From Diphasiastrum complanatum (Eukaryota; Streptophyta; Lycopodiopsida; Lycopodiales; Lycopodiaceae), in the NCBI GenBank assembly GCA_029204225.1, contig CM055109.1, positions 22,780,422-22,844,421 of the forward strand: a stretch of DNA of 64,000 bases. Reading direction: 5' to 3'. The position numbers and the translations under genes are program-made. The notes under the pieces were generated by a model, which was not told where the DNA came from, did no database searches, and worked only from the letters and a program-made list of their open reading frames with translations. How positions within the stretch are numbered: the first letter of the stretch is position 1; every line of letters starts with the position of its first letter. This document shows positions 1 through 11,278 of the stretch, piece by piece.

Positions 1-990
1 GATGATTGGTTGTCACAATAGATGATAGGAACCTCCTCCTCAATAACATGAAGCTCCACCAATAGCCTTTTGAGCCATAAGACCTCCTTACATGTTGATG
101 TCAATGCCTTATACTCGGATTCTGTGGAAGATAAGGAAATTGTATCTTGCTTTTTGGAAAGCCATAATACATTTACATCACATAAGAAGGTGGCAAATGC
201 ACTTATTGACTTTCGATCCACTTTGTCACCTGCAAAATCTGAGTCACTATAGGCTCTTAAGCCAAGATTAGTCCCTATATACAATATGCCAAAATTCTTA
301 GTTAATTATATCAAGGAGCCTATAATCCTTCTATATAAAGTGATGTCCTCAAAGGATACTTCATCACCATCAGTAGATGCTTTTACATGTTTCTCCATTG
401 GAGTCTCAATGCCTTTACAATTCTTCATTCCAAATCTATCTAGGATGGATGTAGCATAGTTAGATTGACAAATGAAACTAAAATCACATCCTTTTATGAC
501 TTCTATTCCTAGAATTAAGCTCAATAGGCCAAGATCTACCATTTTAAACTCTTTAGATAATGCATTTTTTACATCTCTTATTCCATCTAGATCATTACCA
601 CTCAAAATAATTTCATCAACATAAAATACAAGAATAATGATCTTCCCATCATGAAATCTTATGTACAATGATGGATCATAAACACTCAAAACAAATTTGA
701 TGGAGATAAGAAAAGAGTTTAGCCTAGAGTACCATGCTCTAGTTGCTTGCTTGAGTCCATAGAGACTCTTCTTCAAAAAACACACCTTTCCTTCATGCTT
801 TTCCTTGATATGGCCATCAGGTTGCCTTATGTAGATCTCTTCCTCCAAGTAGCCATTGAGGAAGGCATTTGTAAAATCAAATTGGAATAGCTCCTTTTGC
901 TACAAGCCTAGCTTTATGTTTACTTATTGATCCATCTTGATTATACTTCAATCTATACACCCACTTGCAATCAGCTGGTTTCTTCCCTTG
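1..990 (-). pseudogene. copia reverse transcriptase-RNase H, broken
   Basis: This is the 3' part of pol. The minus-strand frame starts with a typical copia RT entry (CKWVYRLKY, KARLVAKG, about 890-985). A deletion of roughly 30 codons near 893-900 then joins KG to the FDFTNAFLNG motif. The palm, with KSLYGLKQ, follows. The catalytic YVDD box is altered to YVDE (near 620). A TAA at 306-308 interrupts the frame, which continues without a shift into RNase H: the YSDSDFAGD and LSSTESEY motifs lie at about 100-250. One stop, one catalytic-box change and one deletion therefore account for the loss of this part. Relation to Ty1/copia is certain; the family name is not known. Confidence 0.88.
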
Positions 991-1140
991 AGGAAGATTT
1001 ACAAATTCCTAAGTATGATTCTCCATGAGAGCATCATACTCCACTTGCATAGCATCCATCCAACTCTTTGATTTACAAGCATCTTCATAGGAAGTTGGTT
1101 CATCAAGCATTGAAGTAAGAAAAGTGTAAGATGTGAAAGA

Positions 1141-2500
1141 TTAAGTGCCTTTCCTTTGATTACCTTTTCCATCATAAGTGAGACTCAATGGCTCGGCCCT
1201 TGGTCTTGTGGATCTTCTTGGAGTCCTTGGATCTTGAGGTGGATCCTCAAGCTCTTCATCAATTTGAAGCTCCTCCTCCAATCTAGCATGGTCTTTGGCA
1301 TCAATATGATTAGTAGCATTGTCATTCATTTCACAAGCATGTCCTTCATACAAAATAGCATCCCTACTCACTATTACTTTCTTAGTGATGGGATTGAAAA
1401 CTCTATAACCTTTTCTATTATCACCATATCCCACAAAGATGCCTTTGATGGAGGTTGCATCATCCTTCTTCCTTGTATCAAGGATTGGTGTACATAGCAA
1501 GTGGATCCAAAAATCTTGAGATTCTTGAGATTTGGCTTCTCTCCAAATAGAGCTTCATGTGGTGTGATTCTATCAATGGCTTGGTTGAGCAATCTATTGC
1601 ATAAGAAATTAGTACATGTGATTGCCTCACCCCAAAATGGTTTGGGTAGGGAAGCATCTAGCCTTAAGGCTTTAGCACACTCACAAAAACATTCATTTCT
1701 CCTCTTAGCCACTCCATTTTGTTGAGGGGTATATGGACATGACAACTCCCTCTTTGTGCCATTAGAACTACAAAACTCTATCAACTTATTGAAGATATAT
1801 TCACCTCCATTATCACTTCTTAATACCTTGATATTGGTACTAAGTTGATTTTCTACAAGAGTTTTGAACTTTAAAATTGAATCAAACACCATAAATTTAC
1901 TAGACAAGAGGTAAATCCAACAATATCTAGAATGATCATCAATGAATATTACATAGTACTTGGCACCACCATTAGATTCTTGTGAGAAACTATGAACATC
2001 CAAATGGATGATTTCAAGAGGAGTGTTAGATCTTGATGTAGATCTAGAGAAAGGTAGCTTATGATCCTTTGAGAGGCTACAAGCCTTACAATGCTTTCCA
2101 CACTTTGACAATTGCTTGGGGAGGCCGAGTGCAAGCTCCTTTGCACACATTGTTTCCATAGCTTTGAAGTTGGGGTGGCCCAACCTTTTGTGCCATAGCT
2201 CTACATTAGAGATCTCCACCTTTGCCAAATTCACACTCTCCATTGCAACATTAGCATCTAGTTTAAACAATCTACCTTGTTTAAAACCCTTTGCTATGCA
2301 TTCATCATTCTTAAGGATGGAACAAACTCCATGCTTAAATTGTACATCATCCATTAAGTGGCCAACACTAAACAAATTCTTGGCTAACTTAGGAACAAAA
2401 AGGACATTTTCAAGATTCATCCTTTTGGATGATTCAAAATACAATGGAATGGTTCCAATACCACTTATTCTACACTCTTGATCACTAGTTGTAAAGATAG
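1141..2500 (-). pseudogene. copia GAG-pre-integrase and integrase, frameshifted
   Basis: The upper part (1374-2444 and somewhat beyond) carries the GAG-pre-integrase HHCC zinc site (LWHKRLGH, then CGKHCKAC) and the integrase core. The first aspartate (LDVHS) and second (RSDNGGEY) of the DDE triad are present. The glutamate in the GVAERKN-type motif is lysine here (GVAKRRN, near 1697), so strand transfer activity would be lost. A frameshift near 1490 moves the C-terminal part (FVGYGDNRKGYRVF) into the frame of 1141-1500. In the family this protein inserts the cDNA into host chromosomes. Confidence 0.9.
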
Positions 2501-3104
2501 GTTTGTTACATCATTATAAGAGAGTAAAGTGGATACACTATGAAGTTTTTCTATAGTCGGCAAGGTGTCTTGGATGCAAAACATTGGACAAAATTTGTAG
2601 AATCATCCCCTAGACCATTAAGGATTATTTGAATGTGGCTCTCCATCATGAATCTTCTCTCCAATGGAAGGCTAACTCCCTATTAAGAGACTTGATTCTA
2701 AGCATGTAGTCGTGTGTACTCTCCTCACTTCTTCTCATGCTTTGTAAGATTTGATTTCTAATCATGAGAATTCTTGAAGTGTTACTTGATTCATAGATTG
2801 ATTTCAAAGAATGCCAAGCCTCTTTAGCACTAGTACAAGATGATACTTCTCTCAAAAGACCATTGCTTACCTTCATCTTTACACAATGAAGTGCTAGTCT
2901 AGATCTTTTCTTGTAGCTAACTAACTCTTGTGCACCAAGAGGTTCATCTTCTTCTTCAATCAAGAATTCATAAAGGTCTTGGAGCACCATTAGTGACTCC
3001 ATCCTAACCTTCCAAATGGCATAATTTGTAGAGTTCAGTCTCTCACTAGCTTCGTGAAGGAAAGCTCCAGTAGATCTCATCTTACTAGTGAATTCTACAA
3101 ACAA
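2500..3104 (-). pseudogene. copia gag (UBN2/DUF4219 type), truncated
   Basis: The intact frame 2646-3104 encodes about 150 residues of a copia capsid protein. It shows the LNSTNYAIWKVRMES entry and a helical region ending in the SEESTHDYMLRIKSL segment that is typical of UBN2 gag. The natural start is probably the methionine of MRSTG (about 3080) rather than the first ATG of the frame. Below 2646 the frame shifts and the gag C-terminus can still be read to about 2510. It then runs straight into pre-integrase sequence (TSDQECRISG). The zinc knuckle and protease have been deleted. It resembles the gag fragment at 10952-11278. Confidence 0.85.
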
Positions 3105-3530
3105 GAAATTGATTTGATTGATTCTAGAAACTCACAAAGATCTCTCTTGTTGGACAAAATAATGACTCAATATCCCTCACACTTCTTGATGTACTTTCAA
3201 GACCTGTAAATCACTTTTAAAGGACGTGATTTCAGCCTAGATTAATTAGATCTTATGAACCAAACTCAAATCTAACTAGGATTAACACCAATAATCTCAT
3301 CAAGAACACATAGAATGGATTTTTATGGATTAAATGAATATTGTGAATTAAATGCAGGTTCAGAGGTGTCGAGACGTGTGGAAAGTACGGATTTTGATCC
3401 CTACCAAGTTTAAAATCAAATCTCCTCACCAAAGTTGAGATTCTAGCTCACCCTCTCAATACTACTTTTTAGCACCAAAACATGTTAAAAATGGATTTGC
3501 TTTTGATCAATGGTTTATTCTCTTGTACTT

Positions 3531-3543
3531 GGCTTTGATACCA
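3531..3543 (-). other. primer binding site of copia 1
   Basis: The minus strand reads TGGTATCAAAGCC, one base from the usual complement of the initiator tRNA-Met 3' end (TGGTATCAGAGCC). It directly abuts the LTR terminus and so fixes both the orientation and the LTR boundary. Confidence 0.88.
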
Positions 3544-4212
3544 TGTGAAAGTATGGTCCTTTTGGACCGTAAATGGATCTTTAAAATATCCACAAGAGTG
3601 ATTGGATGCTTGCTTTTATAATCTATCAAAAAGTTAGACACAAAAAAGTTGATCTAGATTGGCAATTTCACAAACAACAAGCAATAACAATCAAATAGCA
3701 TTGATCAATGATGGATCCGAGTTCGCACGTGTGAAATGAGGCATGCTGTAATAGAGATGGAAGGCTGAATCACTTTGGTTACATTAGAATCACAAAATCA
3801 TATTATAATAGTGGAGTAGCTCGAGATTGCCAATGAGCTCCAGAAATTAAATCTATCTTCTCACTATGGGAGAGATGGAATACACAGTGAAAGTCACTTC
3901 CTTTGTAAATTTAGGTGAATTTCCAGCATTTAATAAGGAAGTAAACTTGGCTTTCTTGCCCTAATTTGCAACCCTAGCCTCTTTCCTAGAGTCATGCCAA
4001 GTAGGTGGCTAGTTGGTCAAAATCCCATCATAAATTTAGGTGTAGGTCCTATAATGTAGGAGGAATCACTACCAAATTGACATGATCAACTCCTTTAGAC
4101 TCGACCTAACCTACATTAGGAGTGGTTTCCCACGTGGCATCTTGGCCTCACACATGTGGGACCCACTTATGCACATAATTTAGAATATACTACATGGCTA
4201 AATTTGCCAACA
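3544..4212 (-). repeat. 5' LTR of copia 1
   Basis: On the plus strand this starts TGTGAAAGTATGG right after the primer site and ends near TTTGCCAACA. The far end is placed by analogy with the related LTR at 4718-5567, with which it shares the CAAGAGTGATTGG block and an ACGTGTGAA box in the same order. The 4212 boundary is uncertain by tens of bases. Confidence 0.7.
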
Positions 4213-4226
4213 TAGGCAATTTTTCT

Positions 4227-4717
<491 letters not shown>

Positions 4718-5567
4718 TGTAAAATTTTAGAGAAATAAACTCAATTTTGATCTAAAAAATATCAACAAGAGTGATTGGAAACTTGGAATCTTGATCTGTA
4801 TCAAAACTAGCATCCAAATCTGGCTTCTACTTTGACAATTTCTATATATCCAAGCAAGAATAACCAAAAATAATGATCCACAGGCTTAACACGTGTGAAG
4901 TACAGCCATTGTATGGCCTACTAACCGCAAATAAGTTTACTTAAGAAATCGTAAGCATTCATCTATAGAGAACTTGTTTAAGAGAGTGAAAACACCAAGA
5001 TTGCTCCCAAATCAATGTTTCTTATCATTAGCCTCCAAATGGATCTCACATGGATGATATAAAAAAACTTTATAATTTCTCTCTAAGCCATATCTAGCAC
5101 ATGTGAGATAGCTCATAGTGCTTATCCATATCCACTTTGGCTAAGATTCCACTAATTTGCCACATCATTATTGGTGGCTAGTATTGACCTTCTAGATTCC
5201 TACAATCTAGGAGATAACTCCTACAATTTAGGAGATTTGACATTTGAGTCAAATGAAGTCCATATAAAATGGATCTGAATTTTATCCTTGACATTTCACA
5301 CGTGGGAGATCACTCCTACCCATGTGATATAGCAAGTTTTACCACTAGAATGGTGCCAAGCGGCATAATAATACTAAACTAGTTTATGGCCAATTTAACC
5401 ACTAGTTTCCAGATTAAATGAGATGTACAACCTATATGATCTATCTAAATGAATTAATCATAGATTTCACACGTGGGAACAGTCTCCACATATGTCTAAT
5501 GATGATAGGTACAAGTCATTATGGTATTTACAAGATTTGATCAAGTTAGCTTTTGCCAATTCTAACA
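4718..5567 (-). repeat. 3' LTR of copia 2
   Basis: The plus strand runs from TGTAAAATTTTAG to TTCTAACA and is followed directly by the complement of a polypurine tract. It is related to the copia 1 LTR by the shared block near 4767. It contains three variants of the TTTCACACGTGGGA word (4888, 5294, 5465). The left boundary is an estimate. Confidence 0.7.
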
Positions 5568-5582
5568 CTCCTCCTCAAAACT
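5568..5582 (-). other. polypurine tract of copia 2
   Basis: On the minus strand AGTTTTGAGGAGGAG immediately precedes the 3' LTR start TGTTAGAA. In LTR retrotransposons this purine run primes plus-strand DNA synthesis. Confidence 0.85.
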
Positions 5583-6169
5583 AACTTGATAAAAGCATGA
5601 TGATCTTAAGCTTGACTCCGTGGTCCTGAAATATGGATCCTTGCTAGTTTAAATATGTGAAGATTAGCCAATGAGTCTGATGAAGATCCAAGATCACCAT
5701 ATCCATGATAGTGCCTCCTTGATGTTGACTTCTTTGAGAAACTTGGAGCTTTTGCACCATCCTAGCACCTCCAAATTTGATTCCTTCCAAATTTCATGTA
5801 GGTGCTTGAGCTTGAGGCATTCTTCTTCTTGATGTGCATGCTCCTCCTTGATGGAAATCCGAGACCTCCATGTCTCATAATGATCACAACAAACATGATC
5901 ATACAATGTGCACTTTCTATGATCATCAATATTACTTATGCTAGAAACATAAGTAAAAAAATCACCACATCTTGGCATGATTTTTCTAATATTGAAATCA
6001 AAAAGTATTTCCATCTTAATAAGGCTTACTATTTGCTTATGGATATAAGTGTCCACTTGGGATGCTTCACTTATTCTCATAAGAAGTTTACAACTTGTCT
6101 CTAAGATTGAAAATTTACAATTTTCAACATTATGAACGAACAAATCATTCTTGATCTTGTTGAAACTAA

Positions 6170-6909
6170 AAAAATCAAACACCTTACTTTTGGAATCCAA
6201 AAGTTCAATCCAAGTGTATCTAGAGTAATTTTCAATAAAAGATACATACATTAATGCACTTCCATTAGATGCTTGTGAAAAAGAGTGCACATCACTATGA
6301 ATGAGATCTAATGACTTAGAAGATCTAGTAGAAGAGTTAGCAAATGGTTGCTTGTGAGCCTTTGAGAGGCTACAAGCCTCACAACTCTTTCCACACTTTG
6401 AAAATGCTTTTGGAAGGCCGAATGCAAGCTCCTTTGTGCATAGGATCTCCATTGATTTGTAGTTGGGGTGGCCCAACATCTTATGCCAAAGCTCCACTAA
6501 GCTCCTCCTTAGCCATGTTCACACTTCCAAGAAACACACTAGCATCAAGCTTAAATATCCTCCATTGCCTGAATCCCTTTACAATGCAAGTGTCATTCAT
6601 CATAATAGAGCAAATTCCTTGCTTAAAATAGACATCTAAACCACTATCCATTAGTTGTCCAACACTTAGCAAGCTCTTAGTAAGATTAGGAACATAGAGT
6701 ACATTTTCTAGATCCAATCTTTTAGAGGATCCAAGACTTAAGGATATTGTTCCTACTCCATCTATTCTACATTCTTGATCACTTGCTGTTAGAATAGACT
6801 TTTTACAACCTACAAAAGGTACAAGAATTGAGAAGAAATCCTTTTGGATTGTCATGTGGGAACTAGCCCCACTATCAATCCACCATGTGTCATTGGAGTA
6901 GCTCTTGCT
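6170..6909 (-). pseudogene. copia protease and partial integrase, frameshifted
   Basis: The upper frame (6481-6909) begins in the linker, shows the retroviral-type aspartic protease site WWIDSGASSHMT (near 6880) and continues through the LENVLYVPNL region into pre-integrase. A frameshift at 6481-6497 moves on to WHKMLGHPN and the CGKSCEAC zinc ligands. Integrase reaches the first catalytic aspartate (IHSDVHSF) and stops being recognisable near 6170, before the second. The frame stays open down to 5694, but that part looks like non-coding 3' sequence joined in frame by the deletion. Confidence 0.85.
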
Positions 6910-7916
6910 TGTTGGACCCCCTCGACACAAAACACGACGAGTTTCGCAAACGCGAAAGTCAACGAAGACGATGACGAGCATCTTCACGAATTCAAACATT
7001 TGAAGACACGAAACACGAAGAGTTTCGTGAACACAAAAGTCAACAGAAGGCGAAGACCAATGGTTCGCGAACACAAACGAGCCACAAACGAGACTCCCTT
7101 GCGGTCCTATACGAGAGAAAAGCGAATGAGGTAAACGAAACCAACGGTGGAAACGAAACCTGTTCTGTCCTCACGCTCCAAGGAGTACCACCAGAGATCA
7201 CGCAAGTACCAGAAGTACAGAGATCTGACCTGATGGCATGATGTCAGCAGATACTCCCTAGGTCGTGGCTAAACTACCACTCTTGTAATTCTTTGGCTAG
7301 TTGTAGATGGTTAATCACTCTAATCTTAGATTTGCATAGAGAGACTGTACTTACTGAATAATACTTGACATATATCAATAGGATACACAGTGTGTAACGA
7401 AAAAAAAGTAAGAAAAAGAAGAACAAGAAGGAGTCTGATGCTAGTAAGCAGAAGACGAACACAGACAGAAGCTCCGCCTGTGTGCGAGAAGACAATTCTG
7501 TCTAGGATCAGAAGATCCGATTGTCCACTAGTAAAGCGAGACTACTACTCGTGAGAGAACCGTGTTTCTCTCACGCCAATGCACTGCGTGGATTCGCATG
7601 TAGTGCCCTGAAGAAACTGGAGAAAATCAATACAGATTATTTTCTGGTTGTGTCAGATCTTGAATGTCGAATGCTTATGCTGTCTATTTTAATATGTCTG
7701 AGTTTTCTTGTTCCCCTTGAATTCCGCACCTTAGTTGAAATGAAGTCAAATGCTATATTAATTTTATGAACGTAGATCAGTAGTACCTGACTACCCTCTG
7801 GAGGATTGTAAGAGTGTTTCAGCTGGCAATGTTCAGCGAACGCATCTGAACTCCATCCGAATCTCGAAGGAGAGTCACGAATGTTTTGTGAATTTTTCTT
7901 CGCACAATTTTCATCA
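6910..7916 (+). repeat. probable 5' LTR of copia 3
   Basis: The right end (TTTTCATCA, one base before the primer site) is firm. The left end is placed at TGTTGGACCCCCTCG, where homology to copia 2 protease stops. It contains an imperfect direct repeat of about 52 bp (from 6924 and from 7005, offset 81) built on CACGAAGAGTTTCG-like words. No 3' LTR is present to test the boundary, so the length of about 1.0 kb is provisional. Confidence 0.6.
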
Positions 7917-7917
7917 G

Positions 7918-7929
7918 TGGTATCAGAGG
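7918..7929 (+). other. primer binding site of copia 3
   Basis: TGGTATCAGAGG matches the initiator tRNA-Met complement except for the last base. It sits directly after the LTR end and about 100 bases before the gag start. Confidence 0.9.
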
Positions 7930-8029
7930 CAATTGTCGTATTCTGACATAGCCGAGAAGCTAGTAGATCCAGAAGGCCAAGCATTCAGACAATCAACCAA
8001 ACGACAAAAAAAATAGACTTCAAGAAGCA

Positions 8030-10272
8030 ATGGCTTCAATCAACAGCATGCAAAACAAGATCTGCTCTATACTTAATTCTTCAGGATCTAACTTTCTAGC
8101 CTGGAAAGTTAAGACATCTTTGATACTCAAGGGCGAAGGACTCTTCCCCTGGGTGGATGGCATAGAAGAAATGCCTACGACAACAAGCAAGGAGCTATGC
8201 GAATGGAGGGAGAAAAACGACAAGGCAGTAGCCTTGCTATCATCTTCCATCGAAGATAGCCTTACACTTGACCTGGCTACACTCTCCAAAGCTAAGGAGA
8301 TGTGGGATACACTGCTCACAAGATTTCAAACGAAATCAAGAAGTCAGATTATGATGCTGAAAGATCAGCTGACGAATCTGCAATGGGATGGAAAAGACCT
8401 CACCTCTTTCGTGAGAAAGATGAAGGATCTGTTTCTATCACTACACAAATCAGGAGCAGAGAATGCAGTATCATCTGAGAAGCAGCTCACATATCTGTTG
8501 AGAGCCTTACCCAGATCTTTCTAGACGACACGAACTCTGCTCGCGAAAGATCCTACCATGAACCTCGAAAAGATGATTGTCGAGATTCAAGAGGAAGTCA
8601 AGGCCAGAGAGCATGGTTTTGATCAAGCACTCTACGGCAACAAAGAAAAATCAAAGAAATAGTTCAAGCCTAAGAGGGAGTCAAATCAAGGCCAGGACCG
8701 TGACTAGCAAGCAGAGGGGACCAGCAAAAGCAACTGGAAGACCAAAGGAAGGTCGAAACGACAAGATGCCGACAAGAAGACCTGCACGAGATGCAAAAGA
8801 GACGGGCATACAGTAGATACCTGCTAGCTCAACCCCAAGATTGAGTGTATCCATTGCCATAAGAAGGGTCATACAGCCATGGATTGCCGCCAAAATTCAA
8901 GAAACAGATCAGCACAGAACAGACAGGAGAACGATTATAGTTCTTCCTATGTCGAGGAGCCCGAGAGCTCAAAGATGGGCGAAGAAAGAATGAACAAAAA
9001 TTGTTCGACCGCCTACATCTGTGAAGATGTGTGTGCAGCATCAACGTATGACATGCACGAGGTGATCCTGGATTCGGGAGCCACCTCGCGCTTCGTGACA
9101 TCAAGATGAATCATGTCTGATTTCAGAAGTGCAGATCCCTCAAGATTCATAGTTCTTGGAGATGGATCCAAACATCAAGTGAACGATATTGGTTCACTCT
9201 GGCTCAACACCAATGACAGAGATAGACGACTCGAAGACGTACTATTCGTGCCAACTCTGCAGCAAGACTTGCTCTATGTAGCAAGAATAGCAGATGCATG
9301 GATGCGTGTGACGTTTTCTAACGAAGCATGCAACGTGATTGATGCCAGCACCAGCACACTCATTGCTCAAGGCAGAAGAAAAGAGAACCTATATCATCTG
9401 AAGGTACGCCTACTTGCAGATCAGGTGCATCAGACTCATGACGACTCGCCAGACACTATGTGGCACAGAAGACTCTGCCACATGAACTCAATGGCACTCT
9501 ACCAGGCAAGTCATTATAGAGCAATAACAGGGGTCAGCATCTCGAATGCTACCAATTTGGCCACATGTGATGCATGTTTGAAAGGCAAGATGTCACGTAC
9601 ACCATTCGTCAAAGACTCCTACAGAACGACAAAGATTCTAGAGCTGGTGCACTCTGACATCTGCGGTCCATTCAACGTGATCTCAGTAGGAGGTTCAAAA
9701 TATTATATAACCTTCATTGATGATTATAGCAAGTTTTCCAAAGTGTATTTTATTCAGAATAAATCTGAAGCACTCGATAAATTCACAGAATATGTGAATT
9801 GGATTGAGAGATGCACAGGTAGCAAGGTGAAGCAAATAAGAACAGATCGAGGTGGCGAATATATCTCGAATCACTTCACTGACTTCTGCAATAATCGTGG
9901 CATCATTCACAGAAGAACTGCAGCCTACACACCGTAGCACAATGGTGTTGCTGAACGAAAGAACAGGACCCTAATGGAAGCAGCCATATGCATGATGGCC
10001 TATTCGAAGGCTTCAAGGGCACTGTGGGTTGAAGCAGTAGCTACAGCCGCATACATCCAGAACAGGACAGGTAAATCTGGTGTTCCTCACACGACACCAC
10101 ATGAGCTATGGTGGGGTAGAAAGCCCAACCTGTCTCACGTAGAATATTTGGCTTTGCAGCATATGCACATATTCCTGATAAACTTCGCAAGAAGCTTGAT
10201 GAGAAAGCCGAGCAAGGATTTCTGGTAGGTTATGACAACAATTCGTCATACTACAGAATCTACATGCCAGAC
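8030..10272 (+). pseudogene. copia gag-protease-integrase polyprotein with amber stops
   Basis: The ATG at 8030 opens a gag with the FLAWKVK entry. It is followed by two perfect CX2CX4HX4C zinc knuckles (CTRCKRDGHTVDTC and CIHCHKKGHTAMDC, about 8790-8892), protease LDSGATSRF (about 9070), the pre-integrase zinc site (MWHRRLCHMN, CDAC) and an integrase core with the aspartates (HSDICG, RTDRGGEY) and the catalytic glutamate (GVAERKN). One frame runs from 8030 to about 10140, interrupted only by stops: TAG at 8522, 8660, 8705, 8825 and 9935, and TGA at 9107. A one-base loss near 10142 shifts the last part. The 9935 TAG recurs at the same codon in the copy at 35705. Confidence 0.92.
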
Positions 10273-10951
10273 TATTTTGGAGATTATCATTCTATTTCTT
10301 TGTGTTCCCATTGGAAGGTGAATAGCTTGAGGGAAGGTGATCGGGACTCCTCTTGCCTCCTTTCATTGGAATAATTGTGGCATGTTCTTTATTTGCTATT
10401 TGCTTAGTCAGCCGCAATCTATTCTCTATCTCCATTTTGGGTGTTAAATAGGATCTAGTTTAGTAATCTTGGCTAGTTGGGTAAGCCTTAGTTAAGTTAT
10501 TTTTTATTTCCATTTCAGGCACCAGTTGGGAAAGCCTTGGTGCTCCCGCTCTTGTTGTTTATTTTCCATTTGAAAGCTTTTGGTAGATTCTTAAAAAGTA
10601 GTTCAAGTGTACTTACCACATGTGTGAGAGGCTTCTGGAATTGTACTTTCACCATATCTATGTAATTTTTCCATATTTGTGCTTCAAACAAGATTGTGAC
10701 AGTGAAACTAGTGATTTGGTTTGTAAAAATCCAATAATCTCATTGTAGATTTGATGTGAAATGGTGTTAGTCAACCTCTAAATCATTGTGAGTGAGTTTT
10801 GAGGCTTATGTTTTTAGTTCTATAGAGAGACTAAATCCATTCTAAACACCATAGGGAGGCATAATCCAAGAGTCAATTCAAGTTTTTCCAAGAGGATAGT
10901 GTGTGTAGAATTTTATTTCCCAAGTCTTTTTGAGTACTTGTTACTAGTAAA
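10273..10951. other. unassigned sequence, possibly LTR/leader of a gag fragment
   Basis: Nothing coding is recognised. It contains a CCACATGTGTGAG word (about 10617) like those in other LTRs here, and it leads into a copia gag start at 10952, so it may be that element's LTR and leader. I could not find a primer site in it. Confidence 0.35.
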
Positions 10952-11278
10952 AATGGTTTCAATTGGAGCCTATCTTCTTGAAGCTAGTGAAAGGTTGAAG
11001 TCAAGTAAATATTCAATTTGGAAAGTAAGAATGGAGTCATTTTTATGTATGATATTGTTATTGGTGAGGAGGAAGAACCTCAAGGAGGACAAGATCTATT
11101 GAGGTACAAAAAGAGAGCTAGACTAGCATTGCATTGTCTAATAATGAATATTAGTAATGAACTCCTTAAAGAAGTTGCTTCATGTACCTCTCGTCCAAGG
11201 AGGCTTGGGACTCCTTGAAAGGGATTTATGAATCCAAAAATATCTCTCAAGTGATTATGCTTAGAAACAAAGTTCACA
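10952..11278 (+). pseudogene. copia gag N-terminal fragment
   Basis: The ATG at 10952 begins a gag closely related to that of copia 1 (SERLKSSKYSIWKVRMES). A frameshift near 11045 moves to a second frame (EEEPQGG, RARLALHC), and a further one near 11200 leads to KEAWDSLKGIYESKN. The fragment ends at about 11278, where it abuts RNase H sequence of the opposite strand, so it is a truncated passenger between two other copia parts. Confidence 0.82.

Larger units (their letters stand above)
1..4212 (-). mobile_element. Ty1/copia retrotransposon 1, degenerate, 3' end off window
   Basis: Reading on the minus strand from high to low coordinates, I see a 5' LTR (3544-4212), an initiator-tRNA primer site (3531-3543), gag (about 2500-3104), GAG-pre-integrase and integrase (1141-2500), then reverse transcriptase and RNase H down to base 1. 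This order (IN before RT) defines Ty1/copia. The 3' LTR lies outside the window. The element cannot be autonomous. The region between gag and pre-integrase lacks any CCHC knuckle or protease DSG motif, the integrase frame is shifted, the RT has an internal deletion, and there is a stop before RNase H. Confidence 0.9.
4718..6909 (-). mobile_element. Ty1/copia retrotransposon 2, internally deleted and 5' truncated
   Basis: On the minus strand it has protease and pre-integrase (6481-6909), the first half of integrase (about 6170-6497), a non-coding 3' region, a polypurine tract (5568-5582) and a 3' LTR (4718-5567). RT and RNase H are entirely missing. Gag and the 5' LTR are gone too: the sequence breaks off at about 6909, where the LTR of copia 3 begins. 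This suggests copia 3 landed in, or recombined with, this older element. Confidence 0.85.
6910..10272 (+). mobile_element. Ty1/copia retrotransposon 3, 5' half
   Basis: This comprises a probable 5' LTR (6910-7916), a primer site (7918-7929) and a single gag-protease-integrase frame (8030 to about 10272). The frame stops abruptly just after the integrase C-terminal FLVGYDNN and SYYRIYMPD motifs. No RT, RNase H or 3' LTR follows on this strand. The complementary half lies at 11275-12952 on the opposite strand. A second copy of the central part of the same family is at 34773-35902. Confidence 0.88.

Noticed and set aside
1156-1497. Plus-strand 113-codon frame
   Set aside because: Complement of the copia integrase tail, which is recognisable on the minus strand.
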